From: Candidatus Cohnella colombiensis
GTDB lineage: Bacteria; Bacillota; Bacilli; Paenibacillales; Paenibacillaceae
Direction: 5' to 3'
DNA: 64,000 bases
Assembly (NCBI GenBank): GCA_029203125.1
Contig: CP119317.1
Coordinates: forward strand, 1,302,001-1,366,000
Shown: positions 62,457 to 64,000 of the stretch, piece by piece
Layout: each line of letters starts with the position of its first letter
How positions within the stretch are numbered: the first letter of the stretch is position 1
Notes under the pieces: generated by a model
The model's input: the letters and a program-made list of their open reading frames with translations, nothing else
What the model was told of the DNA's origin: nothing
Database searches by the model: none
Translations under genes and position numbers: made by a program

Positions 62457-63509
62457 GTGTATGGTTCACTCATGGCGTCTTTTCCAACGTCCTTGCGTGG
62501 TGTGTTGGAGCAAATTCCTAAAGCAGCGATAGATTCTTTAGAAGAAATTCGCATTCGGGAAAATAGGCCGCTAGAGATCAGTTACGGTAGTCGTCCTGCC
62601 TTTGTAAAACTCGATGGCTCTTTAACTGAGGACTATCGTGTAGCTTATGTTCCAGGCAGAGACGAATGTCGTGCGATGCTGGAGAAGATAACGAATCATT
62701 CCATTTATGCAGTAGAGGAAGAGTTGCGCAGGGGCTATATAACCATAGCAGGTGGACATCGAATCGGTCTCGCTGGAAGAGTTGTTTTGGAAAAAGGTCA
62801 AGTGGCTCATTTGAGAGATATTGCGGGTTTTAATGTTCGAATTGCTAGGGCCAGACCGGGATTCGGTGCTCAAGTGCTACCAGGCTTGCTAGATGAGAGG
62901 GAACAGACGATCGGTCATACATTAATTGTTTCTGCTCCTCAACAAGGCAAAACGACTTTAATCCGCGATTTGGCGAGATGCATTAGCTCAGGTGAATGGC
63001 ATCATCCTGCAGCAGCGTTGTGGAGAGGACGTAAAGTGGGGATCGTGGATGAACGCTCAGAAATTGCCGCCTGTGAAAAGGGAATCCCGTCCTTCGATCT
63101 CGGCCCGCGCTGTGATGTACTCGATGCATGTCCGAAGGCTGAAGGGATGATGATGATGGTGCGATCGCTGTCACCTGAAGTTATCGTCGTAGATGAAATT
63201 GGACGTGCTGAAGATGCGATCGCCATAAACGAAGCGATTCATGCGGGGGTTAAAGTGCTGGCGACTGCTCATGCGGCGACTTTAGCAGACGTATTTGCAA
63301 GACCTGTGCTAGCTCAGCTTGCAGCGGAGGGTGCATTTGCATCCTATGTTCTGCTCACTCGCAGAGGTGGCAAAGTTGCTCATCGTGTTGTATCCGCTAG
63401 ACAGGCCATGCTAGAGGGTGCAAGTCGGAGTGGATTCAAGACAGCCACGACGACAAGACCACGTGATGCACCCGAAGCGCGAGGAGCGGAGGGGGCAGGT
63501 CATGCTTAA
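62457..63509 (+). CDS. spoIIIAA: Stage III sporulation protein AA (ATPase)
   Basis: AAA/secretion-type ATPase of about 350 aa that drives the SpoIIIA-SpoIIQ channel between mother cell and forespore. Walker A variant SAPQQGKTTLIRDLARC, VGIVDERSEIAAC, Walker B EVIVVDEIGRAEDA, and the AHAATLADVFARPVL segment all match SpoIIIAA. The GTG start at 62457 has GAGGGGGAG upstream; the longer open frame to 62334 has no ribosome site. The C-terminal tail (KTATTTRPRDAPEARGAEGA) extends past the usual end. It overlaps spoIIIAB by 8 nt. Confidence 0.95.
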   Translation: MYGSLMASFPTSLRGVLEQIPKAAIDSLEEIRIRENRPLEISYGSRPAFVKLDGSLTEDYRVAYVPGRDECRAMLEKITNHSIYAVEEELRRGYITIAGGHRIGLAGRVVLEKGQVAHLRDIAGFNVRIARARPGFGAQVLPGLLDEREQTIGHTLIVSAPQQGKTTLIRDLARCISSGEWHHPAAALWRGRKVGIVDERSEIAACEKGIPSFDLGPRCDVLDACPKAEGMMMMVRSLSPEVIVVDEIGRAEDAIAINEAIHAGVKVLATAHAATLADVFARPVLAQLAAEGAFASYVLLTRRGGKVAHRVVSARQAMLEGASRSGFKTATTTRPRDAPEARGAEGAGHA

Positions 63510-64000
63510 GTTTGCTGGTGTCATATTGATTCTTTTTGCAGGCACGATGATCGGAATGCTGCAAGCGGCGAGATTTGCTGCAAGACCAAGACAAATCCGC
63601 CATTTACTCCACGCCTTACAGCGTCTAGAAACGGAAATCAGCTATGGTCAAACTCCACTTCCAGAAGCGTTGCTCACAATCGCCACATTGGTTCCAAAGC
63701 CACTAGCTGGTATTTTTGAAGAAATTGCAAATTCTCTTCGAAATCAAGCGGCGGATACCGGTGAGACAGTACGCCAGTGCTGGGAACGGACGATAGAAAG
63801 CAGGTGGCATGGTACTGCGATGAAGCAAGTGGAGAAGGAAGCTTTTCTTCGTTTAGGTGCTACACTCGGCAGCAGTGGGAGAGACGATCAGCTGAAACAT
63901 ATCCGACTGACGATGGTACAACTTCAAACGGAAGAAGCGACAGCTAGAGAAGATCAAATGCGCTATGAAAAGCTAAGTCGCACATTAGGGGCGCTTGCTG
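63502..64000 (+). CDS. spoIIIAB: Stage III sporulation protein AB (3' end outside window)
   Basis: Starts at ATG 63502, inside the end of spoIIIAA, after GAGGGGGCAGG. The frame is open to the window end (166 codons seen). It opens with one membrane helix (FAGVILILFAGTMIGMLQAA), then the SpoIIIAB-typical ARPRQIRHLLHALQRLETEI, and continues as a helical domain (LGSSGRDDQLKHIRLTMVQL). A component of the forespore-mother cell channel. Only the last few residues should be missing, as the family is about 170 aa long. Confidence 0.95.
   Translation, partial: MLKFAGVILILFAGTMIGMLQAARFAARPRQIRHLLHALQRLETEISYGQTPLPEALLTIATLVPKPLAGIFEEIANSLRNQAADTGETVRQCWERTIESRWHGTAMKQVEKEAFLRLGATLGSSGRDDQLKHIRLTMVQLQTEEATAREDQMRYEKLSRTLGALA

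Overview
The window comes from the chromosome of an endospore-forming, low to moderate G+C Firmicute of the Paenibacillaceae type (Paenibacillus, Cohnella or a close relative). Evidence: spoIIIAA/spoIIIAB at the right end inside the Bacillales yqhQ-yqhR-aroQ-yqhT-efp-yqhV synteny block, a gerP spore-coat operon with a sigma-K-like promoter, a YjcZ-type sporulation miniprotein, a T-box leader on metG, strong AGGAGG ribosome sites with frequent GTG/TTG starts, and many carbohydrate genes. No rRNA, tRNA, CRISPR array, prophage or intact insertion sequence was seen.

Layout. 1-3.6 kb: a heterodimeric ABC exporter (first subunit cut by the window edge) and a nitroreductase. 3.65-15.2 kb: a LacI-type repressor, then a xylose-type sensing and uptake locus: membrane-anchored sugar-binding sensor (XylFII-like), LytS/YesM-type kinase, YesN-type regulator, a chemoreceptor, and the xylFGH ABC importer. 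15.3-18.3 kb: a small membrane protein, a GH36 alpha-galactosidase and a DUF3892 protein. 18.6-22.5 kb, minus strand: a short-chain dehydrogenase gene broken by an amber codon, a MalT-like LuxR regulator and a DUF4386 membrane protein. 22.7-26.2 kb: a RidA protein and two lipoproteins, one DUF3160. 26.4-29.4 kb: L-arabinose isomerase with an AraR-type operator, and a second chemoreceptor. 29.7-37.4 kb: glycogen operon glgBCDA followed by a GH15 glucoamylase-like gene. 37.4-41.1 kb: DUF1361 protein, AraC regulator and GH42 beta-galactosidase. 42.1-45.9 kb: a large Ig-like repeat surface protein and an MFS exporter. 46-48.5 kb: gerPABCDE and a GerT-like protein. 48.6-51.5 kb: yidD and T-box/metG. 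52-55.9 kb: Zur-box-controlled zinc ABC importer, ccdA, mntR. 56-64 kb: yqhQ/yqhR, aroQ, yqhT, efp, lysC, yqhV, spoIIIAA, spoIIIAB (cut by the window end).

The gene content mostly fits plant-polysaccharide utilisation (xylose, arabinose, alpha- and beta-galactosides), storage glycogen and sporulation. The least explained signal is non-coding. Four intergenic regions carry tandem arrays with the same 51-bp period. Each unit is a short hairpin plus a spacer with a recognisable common core, while the stem sequence differs between arrays and changes in a base-pair-preserving way. Two of these arrays are bounded by inverted copies of a roughly 20-nt motif, which also occurs alone at 27.9 kb and, as an exact 18-nt match, inside xylH. 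This looks like a family of hairpin-repeat cassettes and is the main candidate for an undescribed element here.
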